Source: Pseudochelatococcus sp050946405
GTDB taxonomy: Bacteria; Pseudomonadota; Alphaproteobacteria; Rhizobiales; Beijerinckiaceae
Direction of reading: 5' to 3'
Length of the DNA: 64,000 bases
Assembly: GCF_050946405.1 (NCBI RefSeq)
Contig: NZ_JBMNUS010000003.1
Coordinates: forward strand, 248,001-312,000
Made by a program: the position numbers and the translations under genes. The notes under the pieces are model-generated. The model had not been told where the DNA came from, ran no database searches, and saw nothing but the letters and a program-made list of their open reading frames with translations. This document shows, one piece after another, positions 8,615-17,248 of this stretch (positions are counted from its first letter, which is position 1; each line of letters starts with the position of its first letter).

Positions 8615-9354
8615 GGATGAAAGCCCTCGAAGATGATCTGGTCGGCGAAGCCGGCGGCCGCCTCGCGATCTTCCGGGCCGCGCACCGTCCAGGTGAGCAC
8701 GGGCAGGCCCAGATGGCGCGCGAGCGCCAGCGTCGGATGCGGAAAATCCTTCACGTGCCAGGCGATGAAATCGGGCTGGCTGCGGCCGACATGCATGAAA
8801 TGCGTCAGCTCAAGCCGCTGCTCGTCGGTGAGCGCCGCCCATTCGTCGTGCGTGTAGGCGGCCATGGCGACGACGCCGCGCGGATGCGCCGGAGCGAGCG
8901 TGCGCAACGCCTCGGTCACGTCCGGGTCGAAGGACATCAGGGCGACAGGCTCCTTGCGGCGGTTCACGATGTCGGCCGTCCGGCGCGTCAGGCGCAGGTC
9001 GCCGTCGAACCGGCTCTTGATCTCGACGATCAGCGGCACGCGGCCGCCGATCAGATCGAGATAGGCGTCGAGGGTTACGATGCGGTCGGCCGCTCCCCTG
9101 TAGGAGAGCGCCGCCAGCTCCGCCACGCCGAGATCGTCGACGCGCCCCTGCCCCGTCGTCAGCCGGTCGAGGGTGAAATCGTGAAACACGACCGCCTCCC
9201 CGTCGGCGGAAAGCTGCACGTCGCATTCGATGGCGAAACCGGCCCGCGCCGCGACCTCGCCGGCCGTGGGCGTGTTCTCGATCACGCCGCGCGCGCTGTC
9301 GTGCAGGCCCCGGTGCGCCACCGGCCTGGCGACGAGCCAGTCGGGCGCGGCCAT
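8611..9354 (-). CDS. Glycerophosphodiester phosphodiesterase
   Basis: 247-aa TIM-barrel GDPD enzyme that hydrolyses glycerophosphodiesters to glycerol-3-phosphate and an alcohol. The signature is present: PVAHRGLHDS with the catalytic His-Arg, ENTPTAGEVAARAGFAIECDVQLSADGEAVVFHD with the metal Glu/Asp and second His, and the late IVEIKSRFDGD. No export signal, so it acts in the cytosol. The ATG shares one base with the ridA stop (TGATG) and the gene overlaps the next one, so the three are translationally coupled. An in-frame extension upstream is only the shadow of ridA. Confidence 0.9.
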   Translation of the reverse strand: MAAPDWLVARPVAHRGLHDSARGVIENTPTAGEVAARAGFAIECDVQLSADGEAVVFHDFTLDRLTTGQGRVDDLGVAELAALSYRGAADRIVTLDAYLDLIGGRVPLIVEIKSRFDGDLRLTRRTADIVNRRKEPVALMSFDPDVTEALRTLAPAHPRGVVAMAAYTHDEWAALTDEQRLELTHFMHVGRSQPDFIAWHVKDFPHPTLALARHLGLPVLTWTVRGPEDREAAAGFADQIIFEGFHP

Positions 9355-9824
9355 CAGGCGACCTCGATCAGCGCTTCCACCTCGACGGCGGCCCCGAGCG
9401 GCAGTTCGGCCACGCCGACGGTGGAGCGGGCATGACGGCCGGCGTCGCCCAGCACGGCCACGACGAGATCGGACGCGCCGTTCATCACCGGCGCCACCGC
9501 CGTGAAGCCGGGCGCGACATTGATGAAGCCGCCAAGACGCACGATGCGCACGATGCGCGAGAGATCGCCCACCGCGGCCTGCGCCTGCGCCAGCACGTTG
9601 ATGGCGGCAAGCCGCGCCGCTTCGGCCGCGACCTCGGGCGTGACATCGCCGCCGACCTTGCCCTTGAAGCGGGCATCGACGGTGCCATCGGCGCCGAGCG
9701 GCAACTGACCGGAGATGACGAGCTGCGTGCCCGACTGGACGAACGAAACGTAATTGGCGACGGGGGCGGAAGGCGTCGGCAGCGTGATGCCGAGTTCGGC
9801 GAGTTTCGTATCGATGGCGCTCAT
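9354..9824 (-). CDS. RidA family enamine/imine deaminase
   Basis: 156 aa, of the longer RidA-like subgroup. RidA proteins hydrolyse reactive 2-aminoacrylate-type enamines released by PLP enzymes. The conserved Arg that binds the carboxylate is seen in RSTVGVAELPLGAAVEVE (R133), and GGFINVAPGFTAVAPVMNGAS corresponds to the inner cavity region. First gene of the operon; the 207-bp gap upstream should carry its promoter. Confidence 0.9.
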   Translation of the reverse strand: MSAIDTKLAELGITLPTPSAPVANYVSFVQSGTQLVISGQLPLGADGTVDARFKGKVGGDVTPEVAAEAARLAAINVLAQAQAAVGDLSRIVRIVRLGGFINVAPGFTAVAPVMNGASDLVVAVLGDAGRHARSTVGVAELPLGAAVEVEALIEVA

Positions 9825-10031
9825 GGCTCGATCTCTCTATCGGTTGAAGACAAACAAAAACGGCGCGCGGGGCCGTAGCGACGCCGCCCGACATTTTTGG
9901 CTCATCGGGCCGGGCATGACAAGCGCGAACGCCGAAGGCTCGCCGCGCCGCTCATGCCGGCGGCCCGGCGAGCCTTGAGTGACATCCGGTCCGATCGGAC
10001 CCGCGTTTCCTTAACTTTGCGCGAACTCTCG

Positions 10032-10343
10032 TTATTCGGACGATTCCGTCCGGTCCGAAAGCGCTCTCGCGTGGGCCGCCGCTACGGCCTCCGGCGCGAT
10101 GCCGGCATTGGCGGCGAAGGCCACGAGCAGGCTCTCGTCGCCGGCGAGATAGTCGAGCACGGCGACGAGAAAGCCGGGAGTCGTGGCCGCCTCCCGAATC
10201 GTTTCAGGCCCCAGGCCCGTGACGGCGAGAAAGCGGCCGAGCCGCTCCGGTTCGCCGGCAAGAAAGGACAGCGCCGCGATGGCGAGCGTTTCCGGGTCTG
10301 CGGCGGTCGGGGCGTCCGTGCGTGGATGAAGGGGGCGGCGCAT
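10032..10343 (-). CDS. DUF3572 family protein
   Basis: 103-aa cytosolic all-alpha protein of unknown function. The body (ADPETLAIAALSFLAGEPER, then GLGPETIREAATTPGFLVAVLDYLAGDESLL) is the DUF3572 hallmark, and such genes lie next to divK in Rhizobiales, as here in divergent orientation. The ATG at 10343 is chosen because homologues begin near it; the open frame continues upstream without meaning. The 183 bp to divK must hold both promoters. Confidence 0.8.
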   Translation of the reverse strand: MRRPLHPRTDAPTAADPETLAIAALSFLAGEPERLGRFLAVTGLGPETIREAATTPGFLVAVLDYLAGDESLLVAFAANAGIAPEAVAAAHARALSDRTESSE

Positions 10344-10526
10344 GTCGGGACTTGCCTTTCTCTGTTGACGGGCGCGGCGTTTCCGGCGCAAGGAATCGCT
10401 GCGTCCGGGGAATACTGCGCTTTTTCTGTTGGAAGAATCGGGAAAACACGTCGAATATGCAATGGGGTTGAGGGTTCCGGCATCCGGCGGCGGGATGATG
10501 CCGGCAAAAGGGGGCGAGGTTGGGGT

Positions 10527-10898
10527 ATGGCCGGCACGGTGCTGATCGTCGAGGATAACGAGTTGAACATGAAGCTCTTCGGCGATCTGCTGGAGGCGCA
10601 TGGCTATGCCACGCTCAAGGCCACGAACGGCAGGGAGGCGATGGAACTCGCGCGCGATCATATGCCGGACCTCATCATCATGGACATCCAGTTGCCGGAG
10701 GTTTCGGGAATCGAGGTCACGCAATGGCTGAAGGCCGACGACCGGCTGCGCGCCATTCCCGTCGTCGCCGTCACCGCCTTCGCCATGAAGGGCGACGAGG
10801 AGCGTATCCGCGCCAGCGGATGCGAGGCTTACCTGTCGAAGCCGATTTCCGTGGCCAAATTTCTCGAAACCGTCCGCGTCTATATTCCGGCCCCCTGA
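10527..10898 (+). CDS. divK: Cell-cycle response regulator DivK
   Basis: Single-domain receiver (123 aa) with no output domain. VLIVEDNELNMKLF has the acidic pocket, D53 in DLIIMDIQLPE is the phosphoacceptor, T83 in AVTAF and K105 in YLSKPIS complete the active site. In Caulobacter and rhizobia DivK couples the DivJ/PleC kinases to the CckA-CtrA pathway and polarity. GAGG lies upstream of the ATG. The usual downstream partner pleD is absent: the next gene is a HIT protein 400 bp away. Confidence 0.93.
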   Translation: MAGTVLIVEDNELNMKLFGDLLEAHGYATLKATNGREAMELARDHMPDLIIMDIQLPEVSGIEVTQWLKADDRLRAIPVVAVTAFAMKGDEERIRASGCEAYLSKPISVAKFLETVRVYIPAP

Positions 10899-11183
10899 AA
10901 CCGCCCGCCCCTTGTCGTTCGCCGGCAAGATTATTCTGTTTAAAGATTTACTCCTGATACGGATCGGCTATAAAGAATCATCCGTTTACCCTGCGGAGTG
11001 CTCAGGTCCGCCGCATCTCCTGGGTCCGTGGGGTTGCTGGCCGGTGAGCGGTGCGTGCGGTTTCCGCCCCCGCTCCCGGCCAGCCTCGTTTCCGGCCTTT
11101 CCTACCGGCGCACGTTTTGCCCGTTGACGTTTTCGCGCCGGATTGCGATGCCTCTCCCGCACGACATCTGCGTCTTGCAGCCG
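10899..11183. other. Gene-free stretch after divK with a long imperfect hairpin
   Basis: No convincing coding sequence. At 11036-11084 two arms, GCTGGCCGGTGAGCG and CGCTCCCGGCCAGC, can pair around a ~20-nt loop, a structure strong enough for a terminator-like or small-RNA element, but there is no T run. The rest of the gap is the 107-bp repeat at 11184-11290. Confidence 0.5.
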
Positions 11184-11290
11184 CTAGAGCAGTTTGCGTT
11201 CAAGTCGATTCATCGAATTGAACGCAAGTTGCGGTAGAACATGGAATTTAGAGCGGGATGCGATCAGGTTGAATCGCCATCCCGCTCTAG
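11184..11290. repeat. Type-B two-hairpin intergenic element (copy 1, 107 bp)
   Basis: Bounded by CTAGAGC...GCTCTAG. The left hairpin has perfect 10-bp arms TTGCGTTCAA/TTGAACGCAA; the right hairpin has arms around GAGCGGGATG/CATCCCGCTC. The reverse complement aligns along its whole length, with the same 107-bp size, to 24783-24889. It ends 15 bp before the HIT start codon, so it lies in that gene's leader or promoter. The architecture resembles rhizobial RIME elements. Confidence 0.85.
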
Positions 11291-11305
11291 AAGGGTGAGC
11301 TTGCC

Positions 11306-11755
11306 ATGACCGTTTACGATTCCGACAACGTGTTCGCGAAGATTCTGCGCGGGGAGATTCCCGCCGTGAAGATCTATGAAGACGCCGACATTCTGGCCTT
11401 CATGGACGCCATGCCGCAGGGCGACGGTCATGCGCTCGTCATTCCCAAGGCGCCGTCGCGCAATCTGCTCGATGCCGATCCGGCGACCGTCGCCACCCTG
11501 TTCAGGGCGGTGCAGCGAATCGCGCGCGCGGTGCGGACGGCTTTCGGCGCGGATGGCGTTTTCGTCAGCCAGTACAATGAGCCGGCGAGCGGACAAACGG
11601 TCTTTCATCTGCACGTCCACATCATCCCCCGGTTCGAGGGCGTTCCGCTGCGCGGCCATGCCGCGGGCACGTTCGCGGACCGCGCCGTGCTGGCCGAACA
11701 CGCCGCGCGCATCCGTGCTGCGCTCGATGCGGACAATGCCGGGCCTGCCTCCTGA
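11306..11755 (+). CDS. HIT family nucleotide hydrolase/transferase
   Basis: 149-aa histidine-triad protein. The triad HLHVHIIPR (H101, H103, H105) is intact and the N-terminus YDSDNVFAKILRGEIPAVKIYED is that of the Hint/Fhit-like bacterial group, which hydrolyses nucleoside phosphoramidates or dinucleoside polyphosphates. Cytosolic. It is bracketed by two intergenic repeat elements, type B in front and type A behind, and so is probably a monocistronic unit. The exact substrate is unknown. Confidence 0.9.
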   Translation: MTVYDSDNVFAKILRGEIPAVKIYEDADILAFMDAMPQGDGHALVIPKAPSRNLLDADPATVATLFRAVQRIARAVRTAFGADGVFVSQYNEPASGQTVFHLHVHIIPRFEGVPLRGHAAGTFADRAVLAEHAARIRAALDADNAGPAS

Positions 11756-11765
11756 TCCGGAGCGA

Positions 11766-11871
11766 TTAGAGCGTTTTCAAGCAAAGCGGATACCGCTTTG
11801 CGTGAGGAAAACGCGTCAAGTCAATAAGATAGAGCATTTCGGCGTTTCAACGAAACGCCGAAATGCTCTAA
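11766..11871. repeat. Type-A two-hairpin intergenic element (intact, 106 bp)
   Basis: Bounded by TTAGAGC...GCTCTAA. The first stem-loop nests GCGTTTTC/GAAAACGC around GCAAAGCGG-ATA-CCGCTTTGC (11771-11812). The second is an 18-bp perfect stem, AGAGCATTTCGGCGTTTC with its complement, around the loop AAC (up to 11870). It lies between the convergent HIT and aminotransferase genes and could end both transcripts. A decayed relative is at 3411-3512. Confidence 0.85.
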
Positions 11872-11897
11872 ATGGAAGCGTGTGATCGGAAAGCGCC

Positions 11898-13088
11898 TCA
11901 GCCGGAGGCCATGAAGCCGCGCAACCGTGCCACGGCCTCCTGGCAATCGGCGAACGAGCCGGCGTAGGACAGGCGGATAAAGCGGCCGCCGTCATCGGGA
12001 TCGAAATCGAGGCCCGGGGTGACGGCGACGCCCGCCCGGTGCAGGATGGCGCGGCTCAACGCCAGCGAATCGTCCGTCAGATGGCTGACGTCGATGTAGA
12101 GATAGAACGCGCCATTCGCCGCCGGTCCGCGCCCCAGCCCGATGCCTGGCAACTCGTTGAGCAGCAGGTCGCGGTTGGCGGCGTAGCCGGCCTTGATCGC
12201 CTCCAGTTCCTCCGTGGCGTCGAAGGCGGCTTCCGCCGCGATCTGTGACAGATACGGCGGCGAGATGTAGAGGTTCTGCGCCAGCCGCTCCACGCCGCGC
12301 ACCAGCCGTTCCGGCAGCACGAGCCAGCCGATGCGCCAGCCCGTCATGCAGTAATATTTGGAGAAAGAGTTGACGATGACGGCCTCGTCATCGAAAGCAA
12401 GCGCCGTTTCAGCCGTGCCGCCATAGGTCAGCCCGTGATAGATTTCGTCGGAAACGAGCCACAGGCCGAGCCGGCGGCAGGTATCGGCGAGGTCGGCGAG
12501 CGTCGCGCGCGTCATGGTGACGCCGAGCGGGTTGGCGGGGCTCATGGCGAGCACGCCCGCGAGCGGCGCTTGCGCGTGAAGGCGCGCGATCGCCTCGCCC
12601 GTGATCTCCCAGCCGTTCGCGTCGTCGAGCGGCACCGGCACGGGTACGAGGCCCAGCGCGGCGAAGATGTTGCGGTAGGCGGGATAGCCGGGCGCGGACA
12701 GGGCGATGCGCGCGCCGGGCTCGAACAGGGCGAGAAAGGCCAGCACGAAGCCGGCCGAGGAACCCGTGGTGATGACGATGCGCCCCGGATCGACGGCGAC
12801 GCCATAGGCGTCCCGGTAATGCCGGCCGATGCGTTCCCGCAGCGCGCCGCGTCCGAGCGCTTCGGTATAAGTCACCCTGCCCGCCTCCAGCGCCCGCCGG
12901 GCTGCGTCGCGGATAACGCCCGGCGTCGGCGCCGACGGCTCGCCGAGTTCCATATGGATGACGCTGCCGCCGGCCCGCTCGATGGCGCCGGCCTCGGAGA
13001 GCATATCCATGGCGAGAAACGCGGCAACGCCGTCGAGCCGCGCGGCGGGTCTGCGCCCGGATGGCGGCGGATTGGGATCGTTCGACAT
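11898..13088 (-). CDS. Class I/II PLP-dependent aminotransferase
   Basis: 396-aa fold-type I aminotransferase. PLP-site features: Schiff-base lysine K244 in SFSKYYCMTGWRIGW, SPANPLGVTM (the NP segment), DEIYHGLTY with the Asp/Tyr that hold the cofactor, and a C-terminal FIRLSY Arg for the substrate carboxylate. The overall pattern (HMELGEPSAPTP, TYTEALGRGALRERIGRHY) is that of aspartate/alanine-type aminotransferases. The amino-donor specificity cannot be read from sequence. Divergent from mazG with a 145-bp gap. Confidence 0.88.
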   Translation of the reverse strand: MSNDPNPPPSGRRPAARLDGVAAFLAMDMLSEAGAIERAGGSVIHMELGEPSAPTPGVIRDAARRALEAGRVTYTEALGRGALRERIGRHYRDAYGVAVDPGRIVITTGSSAGFVLAFLALFEPGARIALSAPGYPAYRNIFAALGLVPVPVPLDDANGWEITGEAIARLHAQAPLAGVLAMSPANPLGVTMTRATLADLADTCRRLGLWLVSDEIYHGLTYGGTAETALAFDDEAVIVNSFSKYYCMTGWRIGWLVLPERLVRGVERLAQNLYISPPYLSQIAAEAAFDATEELEAIKAGYAANRDLLLNELPGIGLGRGPAANGAFYLYIDVSHLTDDSLALSRAILHRAGVAVTPGLDFDPDDGGRFIRLSYAGSFADCQEAVARLRGFMASG

Positions 13089-13233
13089 GGCAACTCAATC
13101 TCCCCCGCCGCACATTCCGGTATCGGACGGCGGGAATCAACTATGATGGCCGGCAGAAGATCATACGGCGGCGGCAAACGCCATCCCGCCAACCTGCCAG
13201 GTGGTTCCTCGCCCGGCGTTTTCGAGGGCTGAC

Positions 13234-14106
13234 ATGACCCCTTCGCGTGAAATATCCCGTCTGATCGAGATCATGGCCGCGCTGCGGACGCCCGGCACCG
13301 GATGCCCGTGGGATCTGGAGCAGGATTTCGCCACCATCGCCCCCTACACCATCGAGGAAGCCTATGAGGTGGCCGACGCCATCGCGCGCGGCGATCTCGA
13401 CGATCTGCGCGAGGAACTCGGCGATCTGCTGCTTCAGGTGGTGTTTCACGCCCGCATGGCGGAAGAGCGTGGCGATTTCGCCTTCGGCGACGTGGTGCAG
13501 GCCATCACCGAAAAGCTTATCCGCCGCCATCCGCATGTCTTCGGCAACGCCCGCGACCTCACGCCCGACGAAGTGAAGGCCCTGTGGGCGAACATCAAGG
13601 CTGCCGAAAAGAACGCCCGCGCCGCCCGCGGCGGTGACGTGCGGCGGGAAAGCCTTCTCGACGGCGTGCCCGCCAACATGCCCGCCCTGACGCGCGCCGA
13701 GAAGTTGCAGCGCAAGGCCGCGCGCGTCGGCTTCGACTGGACCGACACCCGCGACGTCATCGCCAAGGTGCGCGAGGAACTGGCCGAGGTGGAGGAGGCC
13801 ATCGCCAAGGCCGCCACCAAGGCCGCCACCAGGGCCGAACACGAGCCGGGCGCCCGCGCGGCGGTGAAAGAGGAGATCGGCGACCTGCTGTTTGCCGTGG
13901 CCAACCTCGCCCGCCATCTCGACATCGACCCGGAAGCGGCGGCGCGCGCAACCAATGACAAGTTCACGTCCCGCTTCCGATATATCGAAGATCACATTGA
14001 AAGGTATGGAAAAACGATATCCGAAGCAACGCTCGACGAGATGGAGGCATTGTGGTGCGAGGCCAAACAGGCGCTGTTGAGCGATTCCCTGAAGAAAGGT
14101 GGCTGA
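13234..14106 (+). CDS. mazG: Nucleoside triphosphate pyrophosphohydrolase MazG
   Basis: 290 aa from the ATG with GAGGG 5 bp upstream. All-alpha NTP pyrophosphatase with two MazG repeats. The N-terminal domain has CPWDLEQDF and the EExxE/ExxD metal motif in EELGDLLLQVVFHARMAEE; the C-terminal domain has EELAEVEEAI and EEIGDLLFAVANLARHL. It removes aberrant or excess (d)NTPs. Convergent with hflX, only 12 bp between stops, so no room for a separate terminator there. Confidence 0.95.
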   Translation: MTPSREISRLIEIMAALRTPGTGCPWDLEQDFATIAPYTIEEAYEVADAIARGDLDDLREELGDLLLQVVFHARMAEERGDFAFGDVVQAITEKLIRRHPHVFGNARDLTPDEVKALWANIKAAEKNARAARGGDVRRESLLDGVPANMPALTRAEKLQRKAARVGFDWTDTRDVIAKVREELAEVEEAIAKAATKAATRAEHEPGARAAVKEEIGDLLFAVANLARHLDIDPEAAARATNDKFTSRFRYIEDHIERYGKTISEATLDEMEALWCEAKQALLSDSLKKGG

Positions 14107-14118
14107 TACATTGAGAAA

Positions 14119-15486
14119 TCAGCGAATTTGGCGGCAGCCGGGGAAGCGGTTCAGCAGCCGCGGTTCCTTCTCCGGGGCGACGCGCACGACAATGGAAAGG
14201 CGCCCGTTTTCGTCCGCGCGCCGTTCCAGCACTTCCGTTTCCTCGTGAAGCCAACTCGCGAGGCCCCCGTCGGCGGGATCGAGCGTCACCAGATAGACCT
14301 TGCGCCCGCGCGCGATCCGTTCCTCGATCGTCGCCAGCAGCCGGTCCACGCCCTCGCCGGTGAGCGCGGAGATCAGCGCCGGGCGCTGATCGGCCGGCCG
14401 TCCGGCCGCCACGTTGAGCAGGCGCCCGCGTTCCGCTTCGTCCAGCAGGTCCGCCTTGTTCCAGACCTCGACGATGCGCGCGCCGCCGTCCGCGTCGATG
14501 CCGAGTTCCTGAAGGATCGCATGGACATCCGCCGCCTGCGACGACGTATCGGCATGGGAGACGTCGCGCACGTGCAGCAACACGTCCGCCTCGATCACGT
14601 CTTCGAGCGTGGCGCGGAACGCGGCGACGAGCATGGTCGGCAGGTCGGAAATGAAGCCGACCGTGTCGGACAGAATCGCCTTGCCGCCGTGCGGCAACTT
14701 CACCGCGCGCGCCGTCGGGTCGAGCGTGGCGAACAGCATGTCCTCCGCCATCACCTCCGCCGCCGACAGGCGGTTGAAGAGCGACGACTTGCCCGCGTTC
14801 GTGTAGCCGACGAGCGCGACGACCGGATACGGCACACGCTTGCGGCTGGCGCGATGCAGCGAGCGCGTGCGCTTGACCGTTTCGAGATCGTGCTCGATGC
14901 GCGTCATGCGCTCCTGAATGACGCGCCTGTCCGCCTCGATCTGCGTTTCGCCGGGGCCACCGAGAAACCCGAAGCCGCCGCGCTGGCGCTCAAGGTGAGT
15001 CCACGAGCGCACGAGCCGGCTTTTCTGATAGGCGAGATGCGCCAGTTCCACCTGCAACGTGCCCTCGCGGGTATGGGCGCGGCTGCCGAAGATTTCGAGA
15101 ATGAGGCCCGTCCTGTCGATGACCTTGACGCCCCAGGCGCGTTCGAGGTTGCGCTGCTGCACCGGCGACAGCGCGCAATCCATCACCACGAGGCCGACAT
15201 CGTCGTCCTTCACCGCCTCCGCTATTTCCTCGACGCGCCCCTTGCCGAGATAGGTCGAGGGACGCACGGCATCGAGCCCGATCAGGATCGGGCGCACGAC
15301 TTCCAGATCGATGGCGCGCGCAAGACCGACCGCCTCGTCGATGCGTGCCTGCGGATCGCGCACGGCGGCGGGATCTTCGGTGAGAGGAACCCCCGCCGCA
15401 GGCTTGCCCCGGCGTGTCTGATAGGCGCCGACGACGAAGGTGCGGGTGCCGCCCGCCGTAGGCCCTTGCTGTTCTGTGAGTGTCAT
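14119..15486 (-). CDS. hflX: Ribosome-associated GTPase HflX
   Basis: 455-aa HflX. The N-terminal domain (STYLGKGRVEEIAE, DCALSPVQQRNLE, then the RGGFGFLGGPGETQIE linker) precedes the G domain with G1 GYTNAGKSS (227-235), G3 DTVGF and G4 NKAD. HflX splits stalled or stress-inactivated ribosomes and binds the 50S subunit. It lies directly downstream of hfq on the same strand, the conserved hfq-hflX pair. Confidence 0.96.
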   Translation of the reverse strand: MTLTEQQGPTAGGTRTFVVGAYQTRRGKPAAGVPLTEDPAAVRDPQARIDEAVGLARAIDLEVVRPILIGLDAVRPSTYLGKGRVEEIAEAVKDDDVGLVVMDCALSPVQQRNLERAWGVKVIDRTGLILEIFGSRAHTREGTLQVELAHLAYQKSRLVRSWTHLERQRGGFGFLGGPGETQIEADRRVIQERMTRIEHDLETVKRTRSLHRASRKRVPYPVVALVGYTNAGKSSLFNRLSAAEVMAEDMLFATLDPTARAVKLPHGGKAILSDTVGFISDLPTMLVAAFRATLEDVIEADVLLHVRDVSHADTSSQAADVHAILQELGIDADGGARIVEVWNKADLLDEAERGRLLNVAAGRPADQRPALISALTGEGVDRLLATIEERIARGRKVYLVTLDPADGGLASWLHEETEVLERRADENGRLSIVVRVAPEKEPRLLNRFPGCRQIR

Positions 15487-15537
15487 CGATGGAGAATGCC
15501 GGCCCGGCCGTTCATCCGGCGCGGAAGCTGAAAAACC

Positions 15538-15792
15538 TCAAGCCCTGTCGCCAAGCTCGTCCGCCTGTTCGAAAAGCTGCACCGGCTGGCCGGGCATGAT
15601 GGTGGAGATGGCGTGCTTGTAGACGAGCTGCGAGTGGCCGTCCCTGCGCAGCAACACGCAGAAATTATCGAACCAGGTGACGACACCCTGCAACTTGACG
15701 CCGTTGATGAGAAAGATCGTCAGCGGAACCTTGTTCTTTCGGACATGATTGAGAAAGGTGTCCTGAAGGTTTTGCGCGCGTTCGCCCGCCAT
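15538..15792 (-). CDS. hfq: RNA chaperone Hfq
   Basis: 84-aa Sm-like hexamer-forming RNA chaperone that pairs small RNAs with mRNAs. The Sm1 motif (FLINGVKLQGVVTWFDNFCVLLRR) and the Sm2 motif YKHAIST are intact, with the usual QNLQDTFLNHVRK amino end. The short C-terminal tail is typical of alphaproteobacteria. The 218 bp between it and prfB hold no gene and should contain its promoter. Confidence 0.97.
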   Translation of the reverse strand: MAGERAQNLQDTFLNHVRKNKVPLTIFLINGVKLQGVVTWFDNFCVLLRRDGHSQLVYKHAISTIMPGQPVQLFEQADELGDRA

Positions 15793-16010
15793 ATTGTTGA
15801 GCCCTCATGAGCCGATCGCCGACGGAACGCCGACGATATTGTTGTTGTTATTACCCGTCGTCCCGAGTCGTTCCGGGAACGTGAAATCCGAGTCCGAACG
15901 TCAATGTTGCATCACAACATAAAATGCGCAAGCGGCAACGTTGCGGGAAAACGGCATGCCGGCCCCTCGTCCCCCGAATACGTCCGCTTGCATCCTGCCG
16001 GAGCATCGGA

Positions 16011-17139
16011 TCAGTCGATATCCTCCACGTCGCCGCCGCCGCCGTAGACACGCTGCGCCAGTGCGGCCTCGATGAACGGATCGATATCGCCGTCGAGCAC
16101 CGAGGACGGCGTGCCGGAGGTCACGCCCGTGCGAAGGTCCTTGACGAGCTGGTAGGGCTGCAACACGTAGGAGCGCAACTGGTGGCCCCAGCCGATATCC
16201 GTCTTGCTGGCGGCTTCCGCGTTCGCCTTTTCCTCACGCTTCTGCAACTCCAGCTCGTAGAGGCGCGCACGCAGCATGTTCCATGCCGTCGCGCGGTTCT
16301 TGTGCTGGGAGCGCTCCGCCTGGCACGACACGACGATGCCGGTCGGCATGTGCGTGATGCGCACGGCGGAATCGGTCTTGTTGATGTGCTGACCGCCCGC
16401 GCCCGAGGCGCGGAACGTATCCACCCGGCAGTCCGATTCCTTGATGTCGACCTGAATGCGGTCGTCGACCACGGGATAGACCCAGACCGAGGCGAAGCTG
16501 GTATGGCGGCGCGCGTTGGAGTCGAACGGCGAAATGCGCACCAGCCGGTGCACGCCCGATTCCGTCTTGAGCCAGCCGTAGGCGTTGTGCCCCTTGATCT
16601 GCAAGGTGGCGGACTTGATGCCGGCCTCTTCGCCGTCCGTGACTTCCAGCATATCCACCTTGAAGCCGCGGCGCTCCGCCCAGCGCGTATACATGCGCAT
16701 CAGCATCAGCGCCCAATCCTGGCTTTCCGTGCCGCCGGCGCCCGAATGCACTTCGAGGAAGGTGTCGTTCTGGTCCGCCTCGCCGGAGAGCAGCGTTTCC
16801 ACCTGGCGACGCGCCGCCTCGGCCGCGAGGACGCGGATGGTTTCCTCGCCGTCGGCGACAACCCCGTCGTCACCCTCGGCCTCGCCGAGTTCGATGAGAT
16901 CGATCGCGTCGGCGAGATCGCGTTCGAGACGCAGGATGGTGGCGACCGCCTCGTCGAGATCGGTGCGTTCGCGCATGATCTTCTGCGCCTTCTCCGCATC
17001 GTCCCACAGGTCCGGCGTTTCGGCGAGGGCGTTCAGCTCCGCAAGGCGTTTCCGGGCGACATCCCAGTCAAAGATGCCTCCTCAGCAGTCCCACGGACTG
17101 CTTGACGTTCTCGATGAGATTTTCGATTTCTGCGCGCAT
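16011..17139 (-). CDS. prfB: Peptide chain release factor 2 with programmed +1 frameshift
   Basis: RF2, which reads UGA and UAA stop codons. It is encoded in two frames: 23 codons from the ATG at 17139 (MRAEIENLIENVKQSVGLLR...) to CTT at 17071-17073, then an in-frame TGA, then 352 residues in the +1 frame from 17069 to 16011 (DWDVARKRLAELNALAETPD...), 375 aa in total. The ribosomal peptidyl-hydrolysis loop AGGQHINKTDSAVR and the RF2 anticodon-mimic SPFDSN are intact. AGGA lies upstream of the chosen ATG. As in E. coli, low RF2 should favour frameshifting at the early UGA and so raise RF2 production. Confidence 0.95.
17067..17082 (-). promoter_or_regulatory. prfB +1 programmed frameshift site
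   Basis: Reading on the minus strand: AGGAGG CAT CTT TGA C. A perfect Shine-Dalgarno-like AGGAGG lies three bases before the slippery CTT, followed by the in-frame UGA, the classical RF2 autoregulatory arrangement (E. coli has AGGGGG TAT CTT TGA C). Confidence 0.95.
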
Positions 17140-17248
17140 GGCTTCCTGATGGCGGCGAACGAACTGTCCACGAACGAACTTGTCCATGACGGATATGAAC
17201 ACGGGACATACAGGCCCCGTGACGCAAAGTAAACGGTGGGGATAACCG

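Noticed and set aside
11036..11084. A definite small RNA or riboswitch after divK
   Set aside because: A long imperfect stem exists, but there is no promoter, T run or match to a known RNA class that I can recognise.
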